64,000 bases of DNA from Rheinheimera riviphila (GTDB lineage Bacteria; Pseudomonadota; Gammaproteobacteria; Enterobacterales; Alteromonadaceae): contig NZ_SACS01000001.1 in NCBI RefSeq assembly GCF_004005945.1, forward strand, positions 310,001 to 374,000, given 5' to 3'. Every line of letters starts with the position of its first letter. Position 1 is the stretch's first letter. A program made the position numbers and the translations under genes. The notes beneath the pieces are model-generated. The model was not told where the DNA came from, did no database searches, and worked only from the letters and a program-made list of their open reading frames with translations. This document shows positions 57,268-64,000 of the stretch, one piece after another.

Positions 57268-57876
57268 ATGAGCACTGTGCGCAGCGCCAACCGCAAAGAT
57301 GAAATTCTGCAAGCCTTAGCGGCAATGCTGGAAAGTCATCCGGGCCAGCGCATCACCACAGCCGCCCTAGCGGCGAAGGTGGGCGTGTCGGAAGCTGCGC
57401 TATACCGGCATTTCCCCAGTAAAGCGCGGATGTTTGAGGGGCTGATTGAGTTTATCGAAACGACTTTACTCAATACCATCAATGCGATTTTGCAAGAACA
57501 CAAACAAACCGAAGTCCGGGTCGAACTGATTTTGCAGATGTTGCTGGTGTTTGCCGATCGCAATCCCGGGATGTGCCGCATTCTGACCGGCGACGCGCTG
57601 CAAGGTGAACAAGAGCGACTGCGCGAACGGGTCGCGCTGCTGTTCGACAAGCTGGAATTGCTGCTGCGCCAATGCCTGCGCGAACGCAAGTTACGGGAAG
57701 GTAAAGGTTTTATTCAGGACGAAAGCGATCTGGCAAATGTATTGCTGGCGTTTTGCGAAGGCAAAATTCACCAGTTTGTGCGATCTGGGTTTACCCGGGT
57801 ACCAAGCCAGCAATTTGCTAGTCAGTGGCTGGTACTACGGCAAAGTCTATTTAGTGAAATTCCAAGCGGCCTTTAG
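57268..57876 (+). CDS. slmA: Nucleoid occlusion factor SlmA
   Basis: TetR-fold DNA-binding protein that blocks FtsZ polymerisation over the nucleoid; 202 aa. HTH (~28-55) reads [20 protein letters not shown] and then [16 protein letters not shown]; the C-terminal helical domain is complete. Conserved after dut. Confidence 0.96.
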   Translation: MSTVRSANRKDEILQALAAMLESHPGQRITTAALAAKVGVSEAALYRHFPSKARMFEGLIEFIETTLLNTINAILQEHKQTEVRVELILQMLLVFADRNPGMCRILTGDALQGEQERLRERVALLFDKLELLLRQCLRERKLREGKGFIQDESDLANVLLAFCEGKIHQFVRSGFTRVPSQQFASQWLVLRQSLFSEIPSGL

Positions 57877-57891
57877 CGCATAAAGCCGCCA

Positions 57892-58269
57892 TTAACCGGC
57901 AAATTTCTGGTAAATCGCCACACCCCACACTACCGACACCACCGTCAGACTTAAAGTTACAGCGGCCGAGCCCAAATCTTTGGCGCGACCTGATAATTCG
58001 TGGCGTTCCAGGCTAACCCGATCGGTCAAAGTTTCAATCGCCGAATTTAACAGCTCAACAATTAATACTAATAGCAGCACCGACACTAACAGCGCCCAAT
58101 GCTGTGCTGATTGTGCCAGCCAAAACGACAATGGCAGCATAATGATGGCTAAACCAGCTTCCTGCCGAAACGCCGCTTCAAACCGCCAGGCGGCGACAAA
58201 ACCTTTGCGCGAACATTCAGTTGCTTTCAGAATTCGGCCGAAACCACTGCCATTAGGTTTATTGATCAC
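57892..58269 (-). CDS. dgkA: Diacylglycerol kinase
   Basis: Small trimeric inner-membrane kinase that recycles diacylglycerol to phosphatidic acid; 125 aa, three helices, with FRQEAGLA and the catalytic region ELLNSAIETLTDRVS and RAKDLGSAAV. Converges with slmA (15 bp apart). Confidence 0.96.
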   Translation of the reverse strand: MINKPNGSGFGRILKATECSRKGFVAAWRFEAAFRQEAGLAIIMLPLSFWLAQSAQHWALLVSVLLLVLIVELLNSAIETLTDRVSLERHELSGRAKDLGSAAVTLSLTVVSVVWGVAIYQKFAG

Positions 58270-58314
58270 TGTTTCACCATTGATTTGATTAAAAAATCTG
58301 AGATCCGCAACTTT

Positions 58315-58341
58315 TGGGGTCAGAGTACAACTCTGACCCCA
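58315..58341. repeat. REP-like palindrome between dgkA and pyrE
   Basis: Perfect 12-bp arms TGGGGTCAGAGT and ACTCTGACCCCA with a 3-nt loop. The GGGGTCAGAG...CTCTGACCCC core resembles the ends associated with REP/IS200-like elements in gammaproteobacteria; only one copy occurs in the window. It also lies where a pyrE or dgkA regulatory stem could be, but has no T run. Confidence 0.7.
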
Positions 58342-58395
58342 TTGATTCCAGCAACAGCTTTATCGCATTGTCAGCTTAAGAAACCCTGAAGCAGC

Positions 58396-59043
58396 TTAAA
58401 CCTTCACGCCATATTGCGCGCGATAAGCCGACACCGCTTCCAGATGCTCAACCAGCTCAGGTTTGCCTTGCAGGTAATTAATCAGGTCGTTCAGGCCGAT
58501 AATCGACACCACTTTGGTCCCAAAATCACGCTCAACTTCTTGAATGGCCGACAATTCACCCTGACCACGCTCCTGCCGATCCAGCGCAATTAATACGCCA
58601 GCAAGCTCAGCACCCTGCGCCTGAATGATTTGCATCGATTCACGGATCGCAGTGCCAGCGGTAATCACATCATCCACCAGCAGAATACGGCCTTTGAGTG
58701 GCGAGCCGACTAAACTGCCGCCTTCACCATGGGTTTTGGCTTCTTTGCGGTTAAAGCAATAAGGCACATCGCGCTGATGCTGATCAAACAACGCCACCGC
58801 TGTGGTGGTGGCAATCGGGATACCTTTATAAGCAGGGCCAAACAGTACGTCGAATGCAATACCGGATTCCTGCACTGCAGCGGCATAAAAACGGCCTAAT
58901 TTGGCTAAATCGCCGCCGGTATTAAATAAACCGGCATTGAAAAAGTACGGGCTGGTGCGGCCGGATTTCAAAGTGAAAGAGCCAAATTTCAGCACCTGAC
59001 GACTCAGGGCAAACTCAATAAATTCAATCTGAAAAGCTTTCAT
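58396..59043 (-). CDS. pyrE: Orotate phosphoribosyltransferase
   Basis: Makes OMP from orotate and PRPP in pyrimidine synthesis; 215 aa. PRPP-binding motif [16 protein letters not shown] and the loop [14 protein letters not shown] with the catalytic lysine. Follows rph by 7 bp (rph-pyrE operon, as in E. coli). Confidence 0.98.
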   Translation of the reverse strand: MKAFQIEFIEFALSRQVLKFGSFTLKSGRTSPYFFNAGLFNTGGDLAKLGRFYAAAVQESGIAFDVLFGPAYKGIPIATTTAVALFDQHQRDVPYCFNRKEAKTHGEGGSLVGSPLKGRILLVDDVITAGTAIRESMQIIQAQGAELAGVLIALDRQERGQGELSAIQEVERDFGTKVVSIIGLNDLINYLQGKPELVEHLEAVSAYRAQYGVKV

Positions 59044-59050
59044 GGCAACC

Positions 59051-59764
59051 TCAGGCTAAAACGCGTTTCTGTTCGTCGATGATTTCACGGATGGCAATTT
59101 TTGCCAGCGCCATCATGTCTTGCATTTCTTCAAAGCTAAATGGTGCCGCTTCCGCAGTGCCTTGAATTTCAATGAGTTTGCCGGTTTCAGTCATCACCAC
59201 GTTCATGTCGGTGTCGGCGGCTGAATCTTCAGTGTATTCAAGATCAGCCACTGCTTCGCCTTTGTAGATCCCAACGGAGACTGCAGCAACCATATACTTT
59301 AACGGGTTGGTTTTGATGGTGCCTTTGGCGCGTAAATGGCTTAATGCATCACATAACGCCACACAAGCACCGGAAATAGCGGCGGTGCGGGTGCCACCGT
59401 CGGCCTGGATCACGTCACAGTCGAAGGTGATGGTGTTTTCGCCTAATAAGGATAAATCAACAGCGGCGCGCAGGGCACGACCAATTAACCGTTGAATTTC
59501 CATAGTACGGCCGCTTTGCTTGCCACGGGCAGCTTCGCGATCGTTGCGGGTGTGGGTGGCGCGTGGCAGCATGCCGTATTCAGCGGTGATCCAACCTTTG
59601 CCCTGACCTTTCATAAAGCGCGGCACGCCTTCTTCAACCGAAGCAGTACACAGCACTTTGGTGTTGCCAAATTCCACCAGCACTGAGCCCTCGGCATGCG
59701 CGGTGAAACTACGGGTGAAACTGATCGGACGAATTTGACTGGCTGTTCTGCCGCTTGGACGCAT
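59051..59764 (-). CDS. rph: Ribonuclease PH
   Basis: Phosphorolytic 3' exonuclease that trims tRNA precursors; 237 aa from the ATG at 59764 ([20 protein letters not shown]), preceded by AGAGG. The 74-residue upstream extension in the same frame is not homologous. Contains [17 protein letters not shown] and [16 protein letters not shown]; full length, unlike the frameshifted E. coli K-12 copy. Confidence 0.98.
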   Translation of the reverse strand: MRPSGRTASQIRPISFTRSFTAHAEGSVLVEFGNTKVLCTASVEEGVPRFMKGQGKGWITAEYGMLPRATHTRNDREAARGKQSGRTMEIQRLIGRALRAAVDLSLLGENTITFDCDVIQADGGTRTAAISGACVALCDALSHLRAKGTIKTNPLKYMVAAVSVGIYKGEAVADLEYTEDSAADTDMNVVMTETGKLIEIQGTAEAAPFSFEEMQDMMALAKIAIREIIDEQKRVLA

Positions 59765-60018
59765 GAGGAACCTCTGTTTGCTGAATACACTGAATTTCAA
59801 TCGGCCATTATAGGGGCATGCGCGCCGTATTGCCATCCGCAGCGCCCTCGCGCCGGTTGTCTGGTGCAAAGTAATTGCGGTTGCAGCTTCAATCAGGACG
59901 GGTATACTCAGTTTTTTGCGGTATTTTGCTGCCGTATTCATTGCCATATTTTTGCCATGCTTTGTAAAGGCTGTAGTTGCCAGCAAGCAGCGGTAATTTT
60001 TCTATTTAAGGACCTTCC

Positions 60019-60879
60019 ATGATCCATAGCATGACCGCTTTCGCCCGCCACGAAATTAAAGCCAGCTGGGGCAACGCCGTCTGGGAAATCCGCTCAGTTA
60101 ACCAAAGATATCTCGAGAGTTATTTTCGGTTACCTGAGCAATTTCGCGGTATTGAAGGCCTGCTGCGCGACAAACTGCGCCAAACTTTAAACCGCGGCAA
60201 ACTGGAAATTAACCTGCGTTACAACGCCGCCAACGCCAGCGGCGAGCTGAAAATTAACGACGCTTTTGCCGCGCAGTTACTGCAATCGGCCCAGCAATTA
60301 CTGGAAAAATGCCCGCAAGCGCAACTTAATGTTGCCGACATTCTGCGCTGGCCCGGCGTGATGGAAACCCAGGAAGCCGACATGGACAGCCTGCAAACCG
60401 AATTGCTGGCCGGTTTTGACATCGCCTTAAAAGATTTCCAGGCCGGCCGTGGCCGTGAAGGCGCCGCCATCGAACAAATGCTGCGCGAACGCCTCGACCA
60501 AATCTCCGGCCACGTCGCCACCTTGCGCACCCACTTGCCGCAAGCACTGCAATGGCAACGCGACAAAATGCACACCCGGCTGCAGGAAATTAAAGCCGAC
60601 ATCGACAACAACCGCCTCGAGCAAGAAATGGCCTTCCTCGCCCAAAAATCCGACGTCGCCGAAGAGCTCGACCGCCTCGACGCCCACATCAAAGAAACCC
60701 GCCACAGCCTCAAACAAGGCGGAGCCGTCGGCCGCCGCCTCGATTTTATGATGCAGGAATTCAACCGCGAAGCGAATACGTTGTCTTCGAAGGCGATTTC
60801 TACGGAGATTACGAATACTGCGGTGGAGCTTAAAGTGCTTATTGAGCAGATGCGGGAGCAAATACAGAACGTCGAATGA
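60019..60879 (+). CDS. yicC: YicC-family endoribonuclease
   Basis: 286 aa. N-terminal MIHSMTAFAR and EIRSVNQRYLESYFRLPEQF; C-terminal DUF1732 part ending GRRLDFMMQEFNREANTLSS and VLIEQMREQIQN. YicC is an RNase in E. coli. Up to about base 60770 the codons are strongly C-ending; the last ~110 bp switch to T- and G-ending codons while the protein stays conserved. The 3' end of yicC is the insertion site of SXT-mobilised genomic islands in other gammaproteobacteria. Divergent from rph-pyrE. Confidence 0.95.
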   Translation: MIHSMTAFARHEIKASWGNAVWEIRSVNQRYLESYFRLPEQFRGIEGLLRDKLRQTLNRGKLEINLRYNAANASGELKINDAFAAQLLQSAQQLLEKCPQAQLNVADILRWPGVMETQEADMDSLQTELLAGFDIALKDFQAGRGREGAAIEQMLRERLDQISGHVATLRTHLPQALQWQRDKMHTRLQEIKADIDNNRLEQEMAFLAQKSDVAEELDRLDAHIKETRHSLKQGGAVGRRLDFMMQEFNREANTLSSKAISTEITNTAVELKVLIEQMREQIQNVE

Positions 60880-60963
60880 TGTTTTGGCCCTATTCACACT
60901 GCACCAAAAAAACTCTAAGTCACTGATAAAAACATATTTACTGTTTCTCCCGGTTTCACACTA

Positions 60964-61014
60964 AGCCACCTAGCACCCTTCTGTTTGGTGGCTAAGGTGG
61001 TGGCTTGCAACCTT
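60964..61014. repeat. Inverted repeat in the gap after yicC
   Basis: AAGCCACC (from ~60963) is followed by GGTGGCT (60987-60993) and GGTGGCTT (~61007-61014). The 197-bp gap between yicC and the first Fic gene is otherwise featureless. It may serve as a terminator or mark an element end. Confidence 0.4.
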
Positions 61015-61076
61015 TTTTGCTGATGTCCTCTAAAACTACCCCACTTCGATTCACAGGATTACTCTGGCGCTCCAAG

Positions 61077-62210
61077 CTATGCGATTTTATACCTCGTACT
61101 CCTGCCCGCCGCTTCAGTTCTCACCAAACAGCCCAACTCAACAAGCTGGGCCAGATGTCGACTAGCGGTCGCCGGGCTTACTTTGGCAACTTTGCCGTAT
61201 TGGCTATTGCTAATTCCTTCGCTGAAATCGCCGTCTAGCAAGCGGTTTAGAACTTTGACTTGCTCTTGACTCAGCCGGGTTTGATCAACCTGTTGCCAGA
61301 ATCTGGTTTTTTGCAGGGTTTGTTCGATATCGTCCAGCACCTGTCGCAGGCTGGCTGCCAGAGTGTCGAGAAACCAGACCAACCAGGCGGTAATATCAGT
61401 ATCCCCTTTTTGGCTTTGCTCAAGGACATCATAATAACTGCTGCGTCGCTCCAGGATGGCAACCGACATGGCATAAAAGCGGATGGACTGATGCTCTGCT
61501 TGCGCCAATGCGAGATCGGTTAATAACCTTGCTAAACGGCCATTGCCATCCTCCAGCGGATGGATAGTGATAAACCAGAAGTGCGCTATACCAGCACGCA
61601 GCAGCGGGTCTAAATTGGCATCTTCCTTCGATGCGTTAAACCAGTCGACAAAGCAATGCAGCTCGCTCTCCAATGCCTGCCGCGGCGGTGCTTCAAAATG
61701 CACTTTGGGTCGCTCGATCCTACCTGAGACAACCTGCATTGGCGCGTCGCCGCGAAGCTGCCCGCCCTGCACCCGCTGTACTATTTGCTCTCTCTGAATG
61801 AGTGAGCTATCAGACGGAAACAGCCAGGCATGCCATTGCAACAATCGTTCTAGCGTTAATGGCTGCTGCCAATTTCCAACCGCATCAGTCACCATCGCGG
61901 CAAGTCCGTCAGACTGGGCTGTCGTCGCAACAGTTTGTGTTTCAGCAATCCCCAGCTTGCGGGCCAATGATGAACGCACTTCACTATGATTCAGGCGCTC
62001 GCCTTCAATGGCGCTGGAAGTCAGAATATTTGCCAGCATGTTATCTAATACAGCCTGCTGGTTTTGCTGAATACCCATTTTGCCCAGCAACACGCCCTGC
62101 AAAAAATGTAATTGGCGTAACATAGGGGCCAACACCACCTCGTCATAACGAAAAACCTTTAACCCTGCATGCCGCTGACCAGGCCAATCAGGTTGTTGCC
62201 AAATCCACAT
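61077..62210 (-). CDS. Fic/DOC-family protein with DUF4172 and C-terminal winged helix
   Basis: 377 aa; predicted AMP- or other nucleotidyl-transferase. Order: DUF4172-like N-terminus (WIWQQPDWPG), inhibitory helix TSSAIEGE (Ser65 to Glu69-Gly70), Fic core with HPLEDGNGR (His217 to Arg225), and a C-terminal winged HTH (ISNSQYGKVAKVSPATASRH). The inhibitory glutamate lies N-terminal to the Fic core in the same chain, a class II arrangement, so no separate antitoxin is needed. The inverted-repeat array just upstream suggests that its own HTH could autoregulate. Target unknown. Confidence 0.92.
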   Translation of the reverse strand: MWIWQQPDWPGQRHAGLKVFRYDEVVLAPMLRQLHFLQGVLLGKMGIQQNQQAVLDNMLANILTSSAIEGERLNHSEVRSSLARKLGIAETQTVATTAQSDGLAAMVTDAVGNWQQPLTLERLLQWHAWLFPSDSSLIQREQIVQRVQGGQLRGDAPMQVVSGRIERPKVHFEAPPRQALESELHCFVDWFNASKEDANLDPLLRAGIAHFWFITIHPLEDGNGRLARLLTDLALAQAEHQSIRFYAMSVAILERRSSYYDVLEQSQKGDTDITAWLVWFLDTLAASLRQVLDDIEQTLQKTRFWQQVDQTRLSQEQVKVLNRLLDGDFSEGISNSQYGKVAKVSPATASRHLAQLVELGCLVRTEAAGRSTRYKIA

Positions 62211-62294
62211 GAGGTAGTTTCCCGCTTTGTGAGGTGAATACAGATATTAATCTAATCATCACATGAGGTGATTGGCAAGATTAATCACCTCATG
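62211..62294. promoter_or_regulatory. Operator-like repeat array upstream of the first Fic gene
   Basis: A perfect inverted repeat CATGAGGTGATT (62262-62273) and AATCACCTCATG (62283-62294) has a 9-bp spacer, so equivalent points are 21 bp, two helical turns, apart. The same word recurs as TGTGAGGTGAAT at ~62229 and as CATGAGGTAGTT over the Fic start codon (62208). Four related sites in under 90 bp look like binding sites for a dimeric HTH protein. Confidence 0.65.
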
Positions 62295-62497
62295 AAACGT
62301 CATTCAGATTGCGATGATTCATTCATCATAAACACCAGTGAAACAAACATCACTGACTTTCCTCCTTCACCAAAGTAAGATTGATTATGGGCACGCCATG
62401 CAATATCTATTTTTGTATTGGCTATCTCTATGAAACATCGGAGTGTCTGCCCCAGCTCCGCTTCGCAGCTTGTTGATATCACTGGCTGCCACCAAAA

Positions 62498-63862
62498 CTA
62501 CAACTTCAGTCGTTGCTGCAACCCTGCCGGTGATACATAGCTCACCTCTTTGCCTTTTTTGCTTTTCGTCGGCATCAACAAATCTTCATCCACCAGGCCA
62601 TTTAAATAGGTTCTGGCGGTGTTTTCAGTGATATCAAACTCGACTGCGACCTGCTTTGCGGTAAACACTTTACCGGGTTGTTTCAATGCATCTTTGAGCA
62701 ACTCAAGCTGGCCACGCTTGAGCTTGTGCGACACCGGGCTTTTTTCAATCCACTCGATAAAGTGATAGAAATCCGACTTTTTCGCTGCAATGTGCGCCCG
62801 CAGTGCATCAACTGCTTTGATGATCACATCCACTTGATGGTAAATGAAGTACGTCAGATCAAAATCATCGGTCTCGGTGTAAATGTAGGCCGTGTCATAG
62901 TCACTCCTTTTTTCTTTGATGAGCTTACTGATAGACACAAACTCAAACAGCCAGTAACCGGAACGCAGCATATACCAGTAAAACAAGGCCCTGGCCGTTC
63001 TGCCGTTGCCGTCGCCAAACGGATGGATGTAGCCAATCATGAAATGCAGAATAATGGCTTTGATCACCGGATGAATAAAGCTATTAGCACTTTCCAAATG
63101 GTTTTCATTAGCGAACTCGCAAAGCGGGCTGAGCCGTTCTTTCAGCGTGGTGTAACAAGGTGGTGTATGCGCGACCTCGTTATAGATATTGCGTACATCA
63201 ATCTCGTTGTCTTGTCTAAGTTCACCAGGCTTGGCATCATTATCAATCGCATTAAAAGTTGCGATCTGGTGCAGCTCTAAAATCAGATCAATGGAAAGTT
63301 GCTCGTCTTTCTTTTCAACGGCTTTTTTCATCAACAGATAATTATTGAAAATCATCTGTTCCGATTTATCTTTTGGCGTCCTGCTGGTTTCTAACATTTC
63401 TTTGGCAACAGCTCTGGTCGTCGATGCCCCCTCCAGCTGTGATGAAGTAATGGCCTCCTCCATCATCAGACTTTTCACCAAATACCTGTCTTTTTCCTTC
63501 GCTGTGATGAAAGTTCCATCTCCCAGGTCGTGGCCACCGCCAGTGCTTTTGTCGATGTGATGCAGTTTGGCGAACAGCGACTCAGGCACACAGTAGCTGA
63601 AATGTTCACCCTCTTTGTCTGCGCTTTTGTTTGCAAGAAGCATTGGCAGAGTTTTCAACATCGTTTTTCTGGCAAACTTCGTCGCTACCCACGCAGCCTC
63701 TTCAGAAATGCCGTTGGGCACCCGCCACATGAACTTATCCCAATGAAGGTAAAGCCCTTCTTCGTTTGTTGCACCGAACTTGCCAAACAAAGCGAAGTAC
63801 TCAGCAGCAGGCATGCTTTGTAACAGTTCACCCAACGATTTTGGCACTCTTACCCTAGCCAT
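62498..63862 (-). CDS. Fic/DOC-family protein with C-terminal HTH
   Basis: 454 aa; second Fic protein, different in sequence from the first. N-terminal domain (~1-125), inhibitory motif TSSQLEGA (Ser140 to Glu144-Gly145), Fic core with HPFGDGNGR (His280 to Arg288) and a C-terminal HTH (VAVEFDITENTARTYLNGLV). All Fic catalytic residues are present. ATG at 63862 is preceded by AAGGT. It ends 287 bp upstream of the first Fic gene on the same strand, so both could be read in series. Confidence 0.92.
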   Translation of the reverse strand: MARVRVPKSLGELLQSMPAAEYFALFGKFGATNEEGLYLHWDKFMWRVPNGISEEAAWVATKFARKTMLKTLPMLLANKSADKEGEHFSYCVPESLFAKLHHIDKSTGGGHDLGDGTFITAKEKDRYLVKSLMMEEAITSSQLEGASTTRAVAKEMLETSRTPKDKSEQMIFNNYLLMKKAVEKKDEQLSIDLILELHQIATFNAIDNDAKPGELRQDNEIDVRNIYNEVAHTPPCYTTLKERLSPLCEFANENHLESANSFIHPVIKAIILHFMIGYIHPFGDGNGRTARALFYWYMLRSGYWLFEFVSISKLIKEKRSDYDTAYIYTETDDFDLTYFIYHQVDVIIKAVDALRAHIAAKKSDFYHFIEWIEKSPVSHKLKRGQLELLKDALKQPGKVFTAKQVAVEFDITENTARTYLNGLVDEDLLMPTKSKKGKEVSYVSPAGLQQRLKL

Positions 63863-63915
63863 AGCTTTACCTTAAACGCAATTAATATAATTTGAGTTTA
63901 ATTATCACTGGCAGC

Positions 63916-64000
63916 ATGTCAACGAAAATATTAATTTTTGCGTTTTCATTGTGGCTATTCCAGTGTTTGCTTGCACTTGGTTCTGTTCCGACAGTTTGGA
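63916..64000 (+). CDS. Possible start of a membrane or exported protein, cut by window edge
   Basis: Open frame from the ATG at 63916 to the window end (28 codons). The encoded stretch is strongly hydrophobic (ILIFAFSLWLFQCLLALG), like a signal peptide or first membrane helix. No good ribosome site is seen and the frame may not continue, so confidence is low. Divergent from the second Fic gene. Confidence 0.25.
   Translation, partial: MSTKILIFAFSLWLFQCLLALGSVPTVW

Noticed and set aside
59765-59986. Upstream extension of the rph frame
   Set aside because: RNase PH homology begins at [11 protein letters not shown], which has its own AGAGG site; the extension is unlike any RNase PH.
62300-62482. 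60-aa minus-strand frame between the two Fic genes
   Set aside because: GTG start without a ribosome site, no recognisable domain, unconvincing composition; more likely an untranslated part of the Fic2-Fic1 gap.

Overview
The window looks like a chromosomal segment of a mesophilic gammaproteobacterium. The gene orders rplM-rpsI / zapE / zapG-degQ-degS / murA-ibaG-mla / kdsD-kdsC-lptCAB-rpoN-hpf-ptsN-rapZ-npr and rpmBG-radC-coaBC-dut-slmA-pyrE-rph-yicC are classic for this class. Together with the thiamine TonB system and the lone propeller sensor kinase they fit an Alteromonadales/Chromatiaceae-type organism such as Rheinheimera or a relative. The genus is an inference from synteny, not from a search. 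No rRNA, tRNA, CRISPR array or insertion sequence was found.

Layout. 1-3.7 kb: iron(III) ABC importer (fbpA-fbpB-fbpC, minus strand, fbpC cut by the window edge) with a Fur-box-like site over its promoter. 3.8-11.4 kb: S9 peptidase, a second ZapE-like ATPase, a giant propeller sensor kinase, methylglyoxal synthase. 11.5-14.3 kb: ilvC and its divergent regulator ilvY. 14.3-19.5 kb: sspAB, the cytochrome bc1 complex (petABC), ribosomal proteins L13/S9. 19.6-25.5 kb: zapE, zapG, degQ, degS, murA, ibaG. 25.7-28.7 kb: mlaFEDCB lipid transport. 29.1-35.9 kb: KDO/LPS export, sigma-54 and the nitrogen PTS. 35.9-43.5 kb: sodium/proton antiport (six-gene Mrp complex with a fused MrpAB subunit, plus NhaB). 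43.8-46.4 kb: an oligopeptidase B-like enzyme with a small divergent HTH gene. 46.4-50.4 kb: a thiamine uptake operon under a TPP riboswitch. 50.5-52.7 kb: a small secreted protein and a one-POTRA outer-membrane barrel. 52.7-60.9 kb: mutM, rpmBG, radC, coaBC, dut, slmA, dgkA, pyrE, rph, yicC. 60.9-64 kb: accessory DNA with two Fic-family proteins.

How the parts work together. Much of the window serves the envelope: MurA (peptidoglycan), KdsD/KdsC and LptCAB (LPS), Mla (phospholipid asymmetry), DegQ/DegS (periplasmic quality control), ZapE/ZapG (division and envelope). The thiamine operon gives a complete proposed path: TonB receptor across the outer membrane, PnuT-like carrier across the inner membrane, a small thiamine-binding protein, and a kinase that would trap the vitamin by phosphorylation, all controlled by TPP.

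Most worth a second look: (i) the Fic pair immediately downstream of yicC, with an inverted-repeat array upstream of the first Fic gene and an abrupt codon-usage change in the last ~110 bp of yicC, which suggests an integrated element at a known island site; (ii) the small thiamine-binding gene inside the riboswitch operon; (iii) a perfect 8-bp tandem repeat (11 units) upstream of the orphan-mutM operon; (iv) the single-POTRA barrel beside an unknown secreted protein. Nothing here is proven to be a new system.
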